Positions 42,927 through 50,914 of a stretch of DNA of 64,000 nucleotides are shown here, one piece after another. Each line of letters starts with the position of its first letter. Positions within the stretch are counted from its first letter, which is position 1. The translations under genes were made by a program, and so were the position numbers. The DNA is from Paenibacillus alba. GTDB lineage: Bacteria; Bacillota; Bacilli; Paenibacillales; NBRC-103111. Under the pieces are notes generated by a model. That model saw nothing but the letters and a program-made list of their open reading frames with translations, was not told the origin of the DNA and searched no databases. The DNA lies in the NCBI RefSeq assembly GCF_013204855.1, contig NZ_JABMKZ010000012.1:124001-188000 (forward strand), read 5' to 3'.

Positions 42927-44338
42927 ACTCCTTTTATAGAAAGCTTTTATTCGTATATATGTCCATTACGATTGTATCCATTCTAGCGATATCGGGAACG
43001 ATCGGTTATTCCATGCAGCAGAAAACCTATGATCGCAGCGAGAAGCTGCTGCTTGAGAAGGTGGAGCAAGTGGATGAGCTGGCCAAGGGGCTGCTTGATG
43101 GTTCGACACAGTCGAAGGATTTCCGAAGGCAAATCAACAGTATTGAGAAGTCGTCCAACGTTCACGTTGCTGTCGTTAAGCACCCTAAAGTGAATCTGGA
43201 TAAAGTTCAGTCCATTGGTGAGACTCCTGCACGCAAGGTGTGGGTAGATAAAGTGTTGTCGGGCAATCAGGTAACCGTACGGAGTAATTTTGCCCAGAAC
43301 AGCACAGTCCAGATGTTGATCGTAGGAAGACCGGTCCTTCAGGACAAAAATGTGATCGGAGGTATTTTCCTATATACACCAATCGTGAGTATTGAAGGAA
43401 CGATTGATGGGATCAATCGGGCGATTTTAATATCGGCGATATCGATTGCGCTGGTGGCCATGGCGGTGTTGTACTTCGTCTCCCGGCATTTCGTAAAGCC
43501 GATACAGCTCATGAGCAAGACAGCGGAGGCACTGGCCCTAGGGGATTTCAGCGGGAGAGTCCCTGTTAGAGGGAATGACGAAATCGCCTCTTTATCGGGT
43601 TCGCTGAACCGGATGGCGGGCAAGCTGCAGAAGGTGGAAGAAAGCCGCAAACGGTTTCTCTCCGAAATCTCACATGAGCTGCGGACACCGCTGACCACGA
43701 TTCGGGCGTCTCTGCAGGGGATTACCGATGGTGTCGTTGAACCGAAGGATGCGAAGGATTTCATTCAAGTGTCGTTACAAGAAACGCTTCGTCTGAGCAG
43801 CTTGGTGGATGATTTAATGGAGCTGTCATCGTTTGAGGAGAAGCAGGTGAAGCTCAACTTCCAGCATATTGATGTCACGGACGTCATTGGCCTTGTCGTG
43901 ACCCAGCTTAAGATGAAAGCCAAAGGCATGGACATAGAGCTGAGTTCTGAGGCTGCTTCACCTTATATGGTGTACGCGGATGTTGATCGGCTTAGACAGG
44001 TGTTTATTAATTTGCTGGATAATGCCATCAATCATATTGAGCCGGGATCGGAAGCGGGGATTCGGGTGAAATCGGTCAAAAATGAGCGCTGGATCGAAGT
44101 GTGGGATAACGGTCCAGGCATAGCGCCGGAGAAACTGCCGCAGCTCTTCAATCGCTTCTACAAATCAGATGAAAGCCGCAACCAGTCTGGGGCAGGCCTC
44201 GGTTTGACGATCAGCAAGCATATTATTGAAGCGCATGGGGGCACGATACGCGTAGAATCGAAGCTTCAAGTGGGGACTGTTTTTAAAGTTTTCCTACCGA
44301 TCGCAGATGTTTCGCCGCATGACAAACTTATGACATAA
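42920..44338 (+). CDS. Sensor histidine kinase
   Basis: A 472-residue kinase. TM1 about 9-30, an extracellular sensor of about 120 residues (MQQKTYDRSEKLLLEKVEQVDELAKGLLDG… GNQVTVRSNFAQNS…GGIFLYTPIVSIEGTID, PAS/dCache-like), TM2 about 168-190. HAMP follows with HFVKPIQLMSKTAEALALGDF; HisKA with His about 252 in FLSEISHELRTPLTTIRASL; HATPase_c with NLLDNAINHIEPG, LFNRFYKSDESR and GAGLGLTISKHII. The start overlaps the regulator stop. The signal is unknown; cell-envelope stress systems of Paenibacillus have this architecture. Confidence 0.9.
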   Translation: MLNSFYRKLLFVYMSITIVSILAISGTIGYSMQQKTYDRSEKLLLEKVEQVDELAKGLLDGSTQSKDFRRQINSIEKSSNVHVAVVKHPKVNLDKVQSIGETPARKVWVDKVLSGNQVTVRSNFAQNSTVQMLIVGRPVLQDKNVIGGIFLYTPIVSIEGTIDGINRAILISAISIALVAMAVLYFVSRHFVKPIQLMSKTAEALALGDFSGRVPVRGNDEIASLSGSLNRMAGKLQKVEESRKRFLSEISHELRTPLTTIRASLQGITDGVVEPKDAKDFIQVSLQETLRLSSLVDDLMELSSFEEKQVKLNFQHIDVTDVIGLVVTQLKMKAKGMDIELSSEAASPYMVYADVDRLRQVFINLLDNAINHIEPGSEAGIRVKSVKNERWIEVWDNGPGIAPEKLPQLFNRFYKSDESRNQSGAGLGLTISKHIIEAHGGTIRVESKLQVGTVFKVFLPIADVSPHDKLMT

Positions 44339-44401
44339 CTATTGACTAAGATAAGGTTCGTAAGGAAGTTATAGACGAAACCATTTGAGGAGTGAATACT
44401 T

Positions 44402-45049
44402 ATGTTGAAAAAATTAACAAGTCTAGCGTTGTTAGGTGCTATTGCTTTATCCGTTCCAGTGGCAGCATTTGCCGAGGATGCTCAAGGGAGTACCACTGCC
44501 TCAACGGCCAGCACCTCCCACCCGCTGAAGCAGCTGCTGCAAGATAAAGCGCAAGCACTGGGGATTTCCACGGAAGGCAAAACCAATGAACAAATCAAAT
44601 CAGAGATTAAAGCTGCGCTTGCTGCCAAGAACACAGAGCGCTTGAATAAAGCGGCTGCGAAGCTGGGCATCAGCACAGACGGGAAAACAACTGAGCAGTT
44701 GAAGGCAGATATCCAAGCCGCGGTTCAAGCGAAGCTGCAAGAACAAGCCACGAAGCAGGGAATTAGCACGGAAGGCAAAACGAACAAGGAAATCAAAGCG
44801 GATCTGAAAGCAGCGGCGTTGACGAAGCTGAAAGACAAAGCGACCAAAGCGGGGATTGCCTCAGACGGACTGACAGCCAAAGAGATTCGCGCAGCGTTGA
44901 AAGCAGGCCATGATGCGAAGAAGGCGGCGGCTGTGAACAAGAAGGCTGCGAAGCTGGGTATTTCTACGGATGGCAAAACGACAGAGCAAGTATTCGCTGA
45001 AGTTGAAAGTGCTTTGAAAGCAAAATGGGACAAGAAAGCCCAAAAGTAA
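44402..45049 (+). CDS. Secreted protein with five tandem alpha-helical repeats
   Basis: A 215-residue exported protein. Signal peptide MLKKLTSLALLGAIALSVPV with cleavage near AFA-ED. The mature part consists of five repeats of about 35 residues; the core is LGISTEGKTNEQIKSEIKAA and variants (GISTDGKTTEQLKADI, GISTEGKTNKEIKADL, GIASDGLTAKEIRAAL, GISTDGKTTEQVFAEV), joined by Lys/Ala-rich helices. Composition is strongly basic. The core (G-I-S-x-D/E-G-K-T-x-E-x-I) looks like a small helical ligand- or wall-binding module. GAGGAG lies 9 nt before ATG. It directly follows the two-component genes and has its own terminator. Family not identified. Confidence 0.82.
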   Translation: MLKKLTSLALLGAIALSVPVAAFAEDAQGSTTASTASTSHPLKQLLQDKAQALGISTEGKTNEQIKSEIKAALAAKNTERLNKAAAKLGISTDGKTTEQLKADIQAAVQAKLQEQATKQGISTEGKTNKEIKADLKAAALTKLKDKATKAGIASDGLTAKEIRAALKAGHDAKKAAAVNKKAAKLGISTDGKTTEQVFAEVESALKAKWDKKAQK

Positions 45050-45064
45050 ATATAGGAATACAGG

Positions 45065-45100
45065 AACAAACCTCAAGGGCAGCCTTGGGGTTTGTTTGTG
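45065..45100 (+). terminator. Terminator of the repeat-protein gene
   Basis: ACAAACCTCAAGG pairs with CCTTGGGGTTTGT, followed by TTGTGTTTG. Confidence 0.75.
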
Positions 45101-45164
45101 TTTGCAGCCTGAGCATGAAGGGGATGTTTCTAGGGTTTAAATATCCGAGTAGCAAGTACGTTTA

Positions 45165-46316
45165 TTATAATGAGGTATTTCGGGAATATGTGATGTGAAT
45201 ATCCTTCGTTTCCGCATCAGGCGCAATAAAATCGAATAGCCGCTCTGCTTCTTCTCGGATGCTATTCAACTGCTCCTCCGAGATGGGACGGAAAAGCGAA
45301 ATGTTTAAATCGGCCGCTTTGCGCTTCTGTGTCACGGACCAAATGCCGCAGACAAAGCCATCAACCAGCAGTGTGGCGCGAATGATGCCATTGTCTGTGA
45401 AGACCAGATGCTTATCGTCATCTTGCAGAATGCGGCTGCGATCGTCGTAAGACAGGAGCATGTTGTCGAACTCCGATAAGAAGCGCATCGGAGCCGGGGT
45501 TGCCGGATCCGGCCGAGGGGCACCCGGAAGGTCGAACAGCTCATTTCCTTGCTCGTCGCGGAATGCGAGCAGGCTGGGACGCAGCCGCTCGACGACCTCG
45601 CGCAGCCGAGTCAAGCCGGACCAGACCTGCATATCCTTGACAGAGGCAGGTCCGAAAGCCGCCAGGTAGCGCAGCAGCATGGCTCCCAGGTCCGGCTCCT
45701 CCGCCAGCGGGCGGCCCAGCCACGCCTCCGCGGTCGTGTGGGCGGCTTGTCCGCTGGCGCCCCAGATGCCGCGCGGCGGCACCTGAACAAGCGGCAAGCG
45801 GCAGCGCACCGCTTGCGATAGCGCTGTGGCGTCGCCATGCGGCCACAGGGCTTGGAGGCGCTTGCCGAGCTCACTGAAGGTGAGCGGCTGCGCCTCCAGC
45901 AGCGCTCGCCCGGCAGCGGCGAGCGCATCCAGGTCCAGTTCGGCAAGCTTCTTGCCGAACGAGCCCTTCAAGCCTCGCTCCTGCACCGACTGCAGGAGCG
46001 GGCGCAGCGTCACGCAGTCGTCTGCCGTGACGAGGTGGAGGGTGGAGCGCATGAGAGCGATGCGCACCATGCTTCTCTCCATGAGGTGCGCAGACAGCTC
46101 CTCATGCCGGAACTGCCGCAGTCGAGCCCACAACGCCACGTAGGGCGGGTTGGGAGCCTGCGCCTGCAGGCCGACGAGATGCCGGACCGCTTCGCGGACG
46201 GACAGGTCCGAGCGGCTTAAGAGCAATTGCCGGGCGAGAAGGGCCCGGTTAAGGGCGCGCGTGCTCAAGGGCTGGTTTGTTGTCTGCCCGGTTGATTTTG
46301 GTTTCGAAATGGTCAT
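45165..46316 (-). CDS. Winged-helix DNA-binding protein of the YcaQ/AlkZ (HTH_42) family
   Basis: A 383-residue HTH_42 protein. The N-terminus (STRALNRALLARQLLLSR…AVRHLVGLQAQAPNPPYVALWARL) contains the QxQ motif used by AlkZ/YcaQ glycosylases to unhook interstrand cross-links, here QAQ. The winged helices and the C-terminal beta domain (PAPMRFLSEFDNMLLSYDDRSRIL…GIIRATLLVDGFVCGIWSV) are complete. It may repair alkylated or cross-linked DNA from natural products; activity is inferred. ATG 46316 lies 7 bp behind the AraC gene stop, so the two probably form an operon. The middle (45540-46230) is strongly GC-rich. Confidence 0.82.
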   Translation of the reverse strand: MTISKPKSTGQTTNQPLSTRALNRALLARQLLLSRSDLSVREAVRHLVGLQAQAPNPPYVALWARLRQFRHEELSAHLMERSMVRIALMRSTLHLVTADDCVTLRPLLQSVQERGLKGSFGKKLAELDLDALAAAGRALLEAQPLTFSELGKRLQALWPHGDATALSQAVRCRLPLVQVPPRGIWGASGQAAHTTAEAWLGRPLAEEPDLGAMLLRYLAAFGPASVKDMQVWSGLTRLREVVERLRPSLLAFRDEQGNELFDLPGAPRPDPATPAPMRFLSEFDNMLLSYDDRSRILQDDDKHLVFTDNGIIRATLLVDGFVCGIWSVTQKRKAADLNISLFRPISEEQLNSIREEAERLFDFIAPDAETKDIHITYSRNTSL

Positions 46317-46323
46317 CGCAGCA

Positions 46324-47190
46324 CTATCCTTTGGAGGAGATATTCTTGTAACGGTAGGGACTCAGGCCGACGTGCTTCTTAAACATTTGGGAAAAGTAGG
46401 AAGCGTTGTGCAAGCCGATAGAGCGGCCGATCTCCTCTATGCTCAAACTGCTGGTCTTCAGCAGCCAGCAAGCCTGACGGATGCGGAGGGCGGTCAAGTA
46501 TTCGGTAATCGTTGTACCAATCGTTTGCCGGAAGACAGCGGATACATAATTGGGTGAAAGATGAATCGCTTTGGCCAATCGGTTCAATTCGAAATCATCG
46601 CTGTAATGTTCTTCCAGCCATTCCATCACTTGTTTGGCAACGAAGGAGCTGGGCCTGTTCGGCGGCGGGGATTGCAGCGAAGTTTCCTCAAAGGCTTTGA
46701 GGTGATGAAGCAGCTCCAGCAGACATAATGCCTGTTCTTCCAGCAGCTGCTCTGTTGAAGCATGGTCCATTCGATGCTTGAAATCGGTCAGCTTGCGGAG
46801 CGTCAGCTCTTGAGGCAGATGTGTGAATACCTGCATATGCAAAGGTTCTTTCCACAGGCGATGGAAAAAAGCGAGCAGCGCCGGAAACGGAGCCACATAA
46901 CGTTCAATCGCTGACGGTTCAAATACGAATAAGGTCCGCACATAACGGGATTCATCTTCCAGCTTCAATTGAATGCGGTGAAGCTGGAAAGGCTGGAAAT
47001 ACACCAAATCACCGGGCTTTAAGTCGAAAATTTGTTGGTTCATGATGACTCTGATTTGTCCTTCGTGAACGTACAGCAGTTCCATGCCTTGATGGGAGTG
47101 ATAGATTTCTTTGAAATCATGCGTTCGGTCGAAGCTATAAGAGCACTGTATGGGGTGCTGGTTCAAATTTAAGTAATTGAGAATTTTCAT
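46324..47190 (-). CDS. AraC family transcriptional regulator
   Basis: A 288-residue regulator: N-terminal cupin (about 1-140, KIYHSHQGMELLYVHEGQIRVIMNQQIFDLKPGDLVYFQPFQLHRIQ) and two C-terminal HTH motifs (about 185-285, LNRLAKAIHLSPNYVSAVFRQTIGTTITEYLTALRIRQACWLL… IEEIGRSIGLHNASYFSQMFKKHVGLSPYRYK). It is divergent from the GH88-GH2-GH95 operon with about 135 bp between starts, and so probably activates that operon when it binds the released sugar. Start ATG 47190 with GAGGTTCTTCT upstream. Confidence 0.92.
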   Translation of the reverse strand: MKILNYLNLNQHPIQCSYSFDRTHDFKEIYHSHQGMELLYVHEGQIRVIMNQQIFDLKPGDLVYFQPFQLHRIQLKLEDESRYVRTLFVFEPSAIERYVAPFPALLAFFHRLWKEPLHMQVFTHLPQELTLRKLTDFKHRMDHASTEQLLEEQALCLLELLHHLKAFEETSLQSPPPNRPSSFVAKQVMEWLEEHYSDDFELNRLAKAIHLSPNYVSAVFRQTIGTTITEYLTALRIRQACWLLKTSSLSIEEIGRSIGLHNASYFSQMFKKHVGLSPYRYKNISSKG

Positions 47191-47326
47191 AGAAGAACCT
47201 CATTGGAAAATCGTAATATAACAACATTTTATCATAACCAGACCAAACATAAAGGCTTCTGGATTTGTTAAGCTATCCTGTAAGAAGAATCTTATATGGA
47301 GCAGTTAATCCGAGGAGGCTATGAGG

Positions 47327-48481
47327 ATGGATAATAAGGAATTGAGTAAGCGATTGCAAGAGGGGACTTGGCAGGAAATCATGCCGCCGCTGTGGGAAGC
47401 GATACAGGCTAAGGTGGACCAAATGATCGTTCAGATCGGTGACAAATCGCCGCATGTGGCTCCTCCTGATACCGGTAAATACGATGATATGCGTCACGAT
47501 TGGTGGACTGCAGGCTTTTGGCCGGGCATTTTGTGGATTATGTACGATCTGACAGGAAAGCCGCACTACCGTGAGAAGGCTTGGAGCTGGGATGAGCGAT
47601 TTGAGCAAAAGTCCGTTCAGGATAACAATTTTCACCATGATGTCGGTTTTCAATATTTGCCTACCGCTGTCGTGAAGTACAAGCTGACCGGGGATCAAGC
47701 GGGCAGAAGACGCGGCTTGGCAGCTGCCAACTTCTTGGCGGGACGTTATAACATGGCAGGCAAGTTCTTGCGCGCCTGGAATCAGGATAAGACTGGTTGG
47801 TCCATCGTGGATAGCTCCATGAATCTCTCTCTTCTATTCTGGGCAGCCGAGGAAATCAAGGACCCGCGGTTTGACATGATTGCCAGAGCCCATGCCGATA
47901 CCGTTGTGGAACATTTTATACGTCCAGACGGCTCCGTTAATCATATAGTAAGCTTTGATCCCTATACAGGTGAGGTTATCGAATCACTTGGCGGTCAAGG
48001 AGCCGGACCGGATTCCAGCTGGAGCCGAGGAGCTGCTTGGGCGCTGCACGGCATGGCGAATACTTACCGCTATACCCAAGATAAGAAGTATTTGCATGCA
48101 GCTCAGCGGGTAGCTCATTATTTCCTGGCGATGCTGCCAGACGATTCCGTCCCTCATTGGGATTTCCGTGCGGCAGAGTCGCTTGTGGACGAACCGCGTG
48201 ATACTTCCGCAGGCTCGTGTGCGGCTTCGGGCTTGCTGGAGCTGGCAGATGCGCTGCCTCCCGTGCAAGGTCGTCCTTATCGGGAAGCGGCGGAGAGAAT
48301 CATGCTTGGACTCACTCGCCACTACGGGGTGTGGGACAAACCTGATTACGAGGCTATTCTTACTTGCGGCACTGGCAATAAGCCTGCCGATTCCAATATA
48401 GATGTATCACTCATCTATGGTGACTACTACTATGTAGAGACGCTGGCCAAGCTGCTTGGCTGGAAAAACAGAATTTTTTAA
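47327..48481 (+). CDS. GH88 family unsaturated glucuronyl hydrolase
   Basis: A 384-residue (alpha/alpha)6-barrel hydrolase that removes delta-4,5-unsaturated uronic acids left by polysaccharide lyases. Motifs are MRHDWWTAGFWPGILW (residues 55-70), NFHHDVGFQYLPTAV with Asp105, and WSIVDSSMNLSLLFWA with Asp162; the two Asp correspond to the catalytic pair of Bacillus UGL. PHWDFRAAESLVDEPRDTSAGSCAASGLLELA is the C-terminal active-site loop. ATG 47327 is 8 nt behind GAGGAGG (ATG 47321 would be too close). No signal peptide, so it acts on imported oligosaccharides. First gene of the glycan operon. Confidence 0.9.
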   Translation: MDNKELSKRLQEGTWQEIMPPLWEAIQAKVDQMIVQIGDKSPHVAPPDTGKYDDMRHDWWTAGFWPGILWIMYDLTGKPHYREKAWSWDERFEQKSVQDNNFHHDVGFQYLPTAVVKYKLTGDQAGRRRGLAAANFLAGRYNMAGKFLRAWNQDKTGWSIVDSSMNLSLLFWAAEEIKDPRFDMIARAHADTVVEHFIRPDGSVNHIVSFDPYTGEVIESLGGQGAGPDSSWSRGAAWALHGMANTYRYTQDKKYLHAAQRVAHYFLAMLPDDSVPHWDFRAAESLVDEPRDTSAGSCAASGLLELADALPPVQGRPYREAAERIMLGLTRHYGVWDKPDYEAILTCGTGNKPADSNIDVSLIYGDYYYVETLAKLLGWKNRIF

Positions 48482-48493
48482 CGGAGGGTCATC

Positions 48494-50902
48494 ATGAAGT
48501 CGATCAAGCTTGTAGAAGGCTGGGAGCATTATAAAGGCAGCTTGGGGGGCGCTTGGGAAGTCTGGCGCGAAGAAAAGCTGCCGAACAGCTTTTATCATTT
48601 ACCCTGGGAAACGGTCACGCTTCCCCATTGTTATAACAGCGCAGACACCGTCGATCCCGATGTGAAATATTATCAAGGACCGGGCTGGTATCGCCATAAG
48701 CTCGAGCTTAGAAATCCGTATCCCGCCGGCAGAACGCGGCTTCGCTTCGAAGGCGTAGGGCAAAAGGCAGCGATCTATGTGTTTGATGAGCTGATCCATA
48801 GACATGTTGGGGGCTACGATGAATTTGTTGTAGATATCACAGAAGCCTCGGAGCGTGTGAAGGGGAATCCGCTTTACCATACATGTACGCCACTTGCTGT
48901 TGAAGCGGATAATTCCCGTGATCTGCAAACGATACCGTCAGATATCAGCGATTTTAATTTGTACGGAGGCCTGTACAGGAATGTGCATCTGATGTATGTG
49001 CCCCAGATCTCTTTGGATCGGGTCCATGTTAAGGTCAGCGAGGTTTCTGAGCAACAAGCTCGAATTCAGGTGAACGCCAGACTGTATAATCCAACGAACG
49101 CTGCGGAGAAGTTGAAGATAACTACGCTTTTGCGGAATCCGGAAGGTCAAGAAATAGCTCGTTCTGAAGAGATCTGTGAGCCTTGGCAGGGGATGAGAGA
49201 AACAGCTTTGAAGGTGATTCAGGCTCCTGCTTTATGGGGGCCGGACCATCCGGCTTTATATACATGCACCGTTATCCTTGAAAGTGTTCATGGGGCAACG
49301 GAGCAAACGGAGCGTTTTGGCGTCCGTTACTTTGAATTTATGAAAAAAGGCCCGTTTACGCTGAATGGCAAAAGGCTGCTGCTAAACGGCACTCAGCGCC
49401 ATGAGGATCATGCCGGCGTAGGCGCCGCCATGACGGAGGAAATGATTCGCACCGAAATGCTGTTGATTAAAGAGATGGGGGCCAATTTTGTCCGGTTGGG
49501 CCACTATCAACAGTCCGCACTGGCCTTGGACTTATGTGATGAGTTGGGTTTGCTCGTCTGGGAGGAGATTCCTTGGTGCAGGGGTGGCCTTGGCAATCAG
49601 GACTATCAGAAGCAAAGCAAGGATATGCTGGAAGCGATGATTGATCAGCATTATAATCATCCTTCAATTATCCTGTGGGGATTAGGGAATGAAAACGATT
49701 GGGAAGGCGACTTCACTTATTTTGATAAAGATGCAATCCGCTCGTTCATGAAGGAGCTTCATGATTATGCACATGAACACGATCCTCAGCGTGTAACCGC
49801 TATTCGTCGTTGTGAGTTTTGCAAAGATATTGTAGACGTGTACTCGCCATCGATTTGGGCAGGTTGGTATCGTGGCATTTATACGCAATATGAAACGTAC
49901 AGCCGCAACGAGTTCGAGAATACCGACCGATTCTTCCATATGGAATGGGGCGCGGATAATATGGCTGGACGGCATGTCGAGAAGCCTTATACCGGGTTCA
50001 GAGATATAACGGAAGGATCAACCGCAGAGGAGCGTGACGGCGACTTCCTGATGTCTGGGGGAGAGCCACGGGTATCCGTTCTGGGAGACTGGTCGGAAAC
50101 GTATTTCTGCGATCTCGTGGATTGGCATCTGAAGTCGCAGGAAACCATGGAGTGGTTGACGGGTACGGCTCAATGGGTGTTCAAGGATTTCTCTACACCA
50201 GTCCGTCCGGATAATCCTGTCCCCTACGTCAATCAAAAGGGCGTAGTAGAGCGGGATTTTACGAAGAAAGATGCCTTCTACGTCTTCCAATCTTATTGGA
50301 GCAAAGAGCCGATGGTGAGAATTTATGGACACTCGTGGAATGTCCGATGGGGTCAGCTTGGCGAGAAGAAGCGTGTGCGCGTGTATTCCAACTGTCCAGA
50401 GGCAGAGTTGTTCGTGGATGGGGTCAGCCAAGGTATCAAATTGAGGGATTCGCAGAATTTCCCTTGTGCGGGTCTTCGTTGGGATATTGAGCTCTCCGAA
50501 GGAGTCAACCAGCTGAAGGTCGTTGCCCGCAAAGATGACGTGGTAGTCATGGATGAGGTAAGCTTCGAATATCAAGTGGAGAAGTGGCTCTCACCCAACA
50601 AGTTGCAGCTCACAGCTACTAGGCTATCGGAAAATAAGGTGTTCTTAGAGGTCAAAGCTTACGACGTGAATGACGTCTACTGTCCTGATGCGTCGAACTT
50701 CGTTCGTTTTTCCGTATCCGGAGAAGGTCGATTGCTGGATAACCTTGGCACTGCGCTTGGAAGCCGGTATGTGCAGCTAGCTAACGGGCGTGCAGGGATT
50801 TATGTGGAATGTCGGGAAGATGCTGAAGGAAGTGCAGCGGTTACCTCTGATGGCTTGAAGGCTGCAATGGTGATGCTTCCTAAATATGGCCAATTAATTT
50901 GA
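48494..50902 (+). CDS. GH2 family glycoside hydrolase (beta-galactosidase/beta-glucuronidase type)
   Basis: An 802-residue intracellular GH2 enzyme. Order: N-terminal jelly-roll (about 20-180, WETVTLPHCYNSADTVDPDVKYYQGPGWYRHKLEL), Ig-like domain, TIM barrel (about 285-590) and C-terminal Ig-like domains. The acid/base is Glu400 in WGLGNENDWEG; the probable nucleophile is Glu484 in FFHMEWGADN. GFRDITEGSTAEERDGD is typical of GH2 subgroups found with uronate-processing enzymes. ACGGAGGG lies before ATG 48494, 12 bp behind the GH88 gene. It likely removes beta-linked galactose or glucuronate from the same oligosaccharide. Confidence 0.9.
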   Translation: MKSIKLVEGWEHYKGSLGGAWEVWREEKLPNSFYHLPWETVTLPHCYNSADTVDPDVKYYQGPGWYRHKLELRNPYPAGRTRLRFEGVGQKAAIYVFDELIHRHVGGYDEFVVDITEASERVKGNPLYHTCTPLAVEADNSRDLQTIPSDISDFNLYGGLYRNVHLMYVPQISLDRVHVKVSEVSEQQARIQVNARLYNPTNAAEKLKITTLLRNPEGQEIARSEEICEPWQGMRETALKVIQAPALWGPDHPALYTCTVILESVHGATEQTERFGVRYFEFMKKGPFTLNGKRLLLNGTQRHEDHAGVGAAMTEEMIRTEMLLIKEMGANFVRLGHYQQSALALDLCDELGLLVWEEIPWCRGGLGNQDYQKQSKDMLEAMIDQHYNHPSIILWGLGNENDWEGDFTYFDKDAIRSFMKELHDYAHEHDPQRVTAIRRCEFCKDIVDVYSPSIWAGWYRGIYTQYETYSRNEFENTDRFFHMEWGADNMAGRHVEKPYTGFRDITEGSTAEERDGDFLMSGGEPRVSVLGDWSETYFCDLVDWHLKSQETMEWLTGTAQWVFKDFSTPVRPDNPVPYVNQKGVVERDFTKKDAFYVFQSYWSKEPMVRIYGHSWNVRWGQLGEKKRVRVYSNCPEAELFVDGVSQGIKLRDSQNFPCAGLRWDIELSEGVNQLKVVARKDDVVVMDEVSFEYQVEKWLSPNKLQLTATRLSENKVFLEVKAYDVNDVYCPDASNFVRFSVSGEGRLLDNLGTALGSRYVQLANGRAGIYVECREDAEGSAAVTSDGLKAAMVMLPKYGQLI

Positions 50903-50914
50903 CAAGGGGGATCT

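Noticed and set aside
45541-46220. Several long ORFs opposite and in other frames of the YcaQ-like gene
   Set aside because: High GC suppresses stops in all frames; only the HTH_42 frame has domain motifs.
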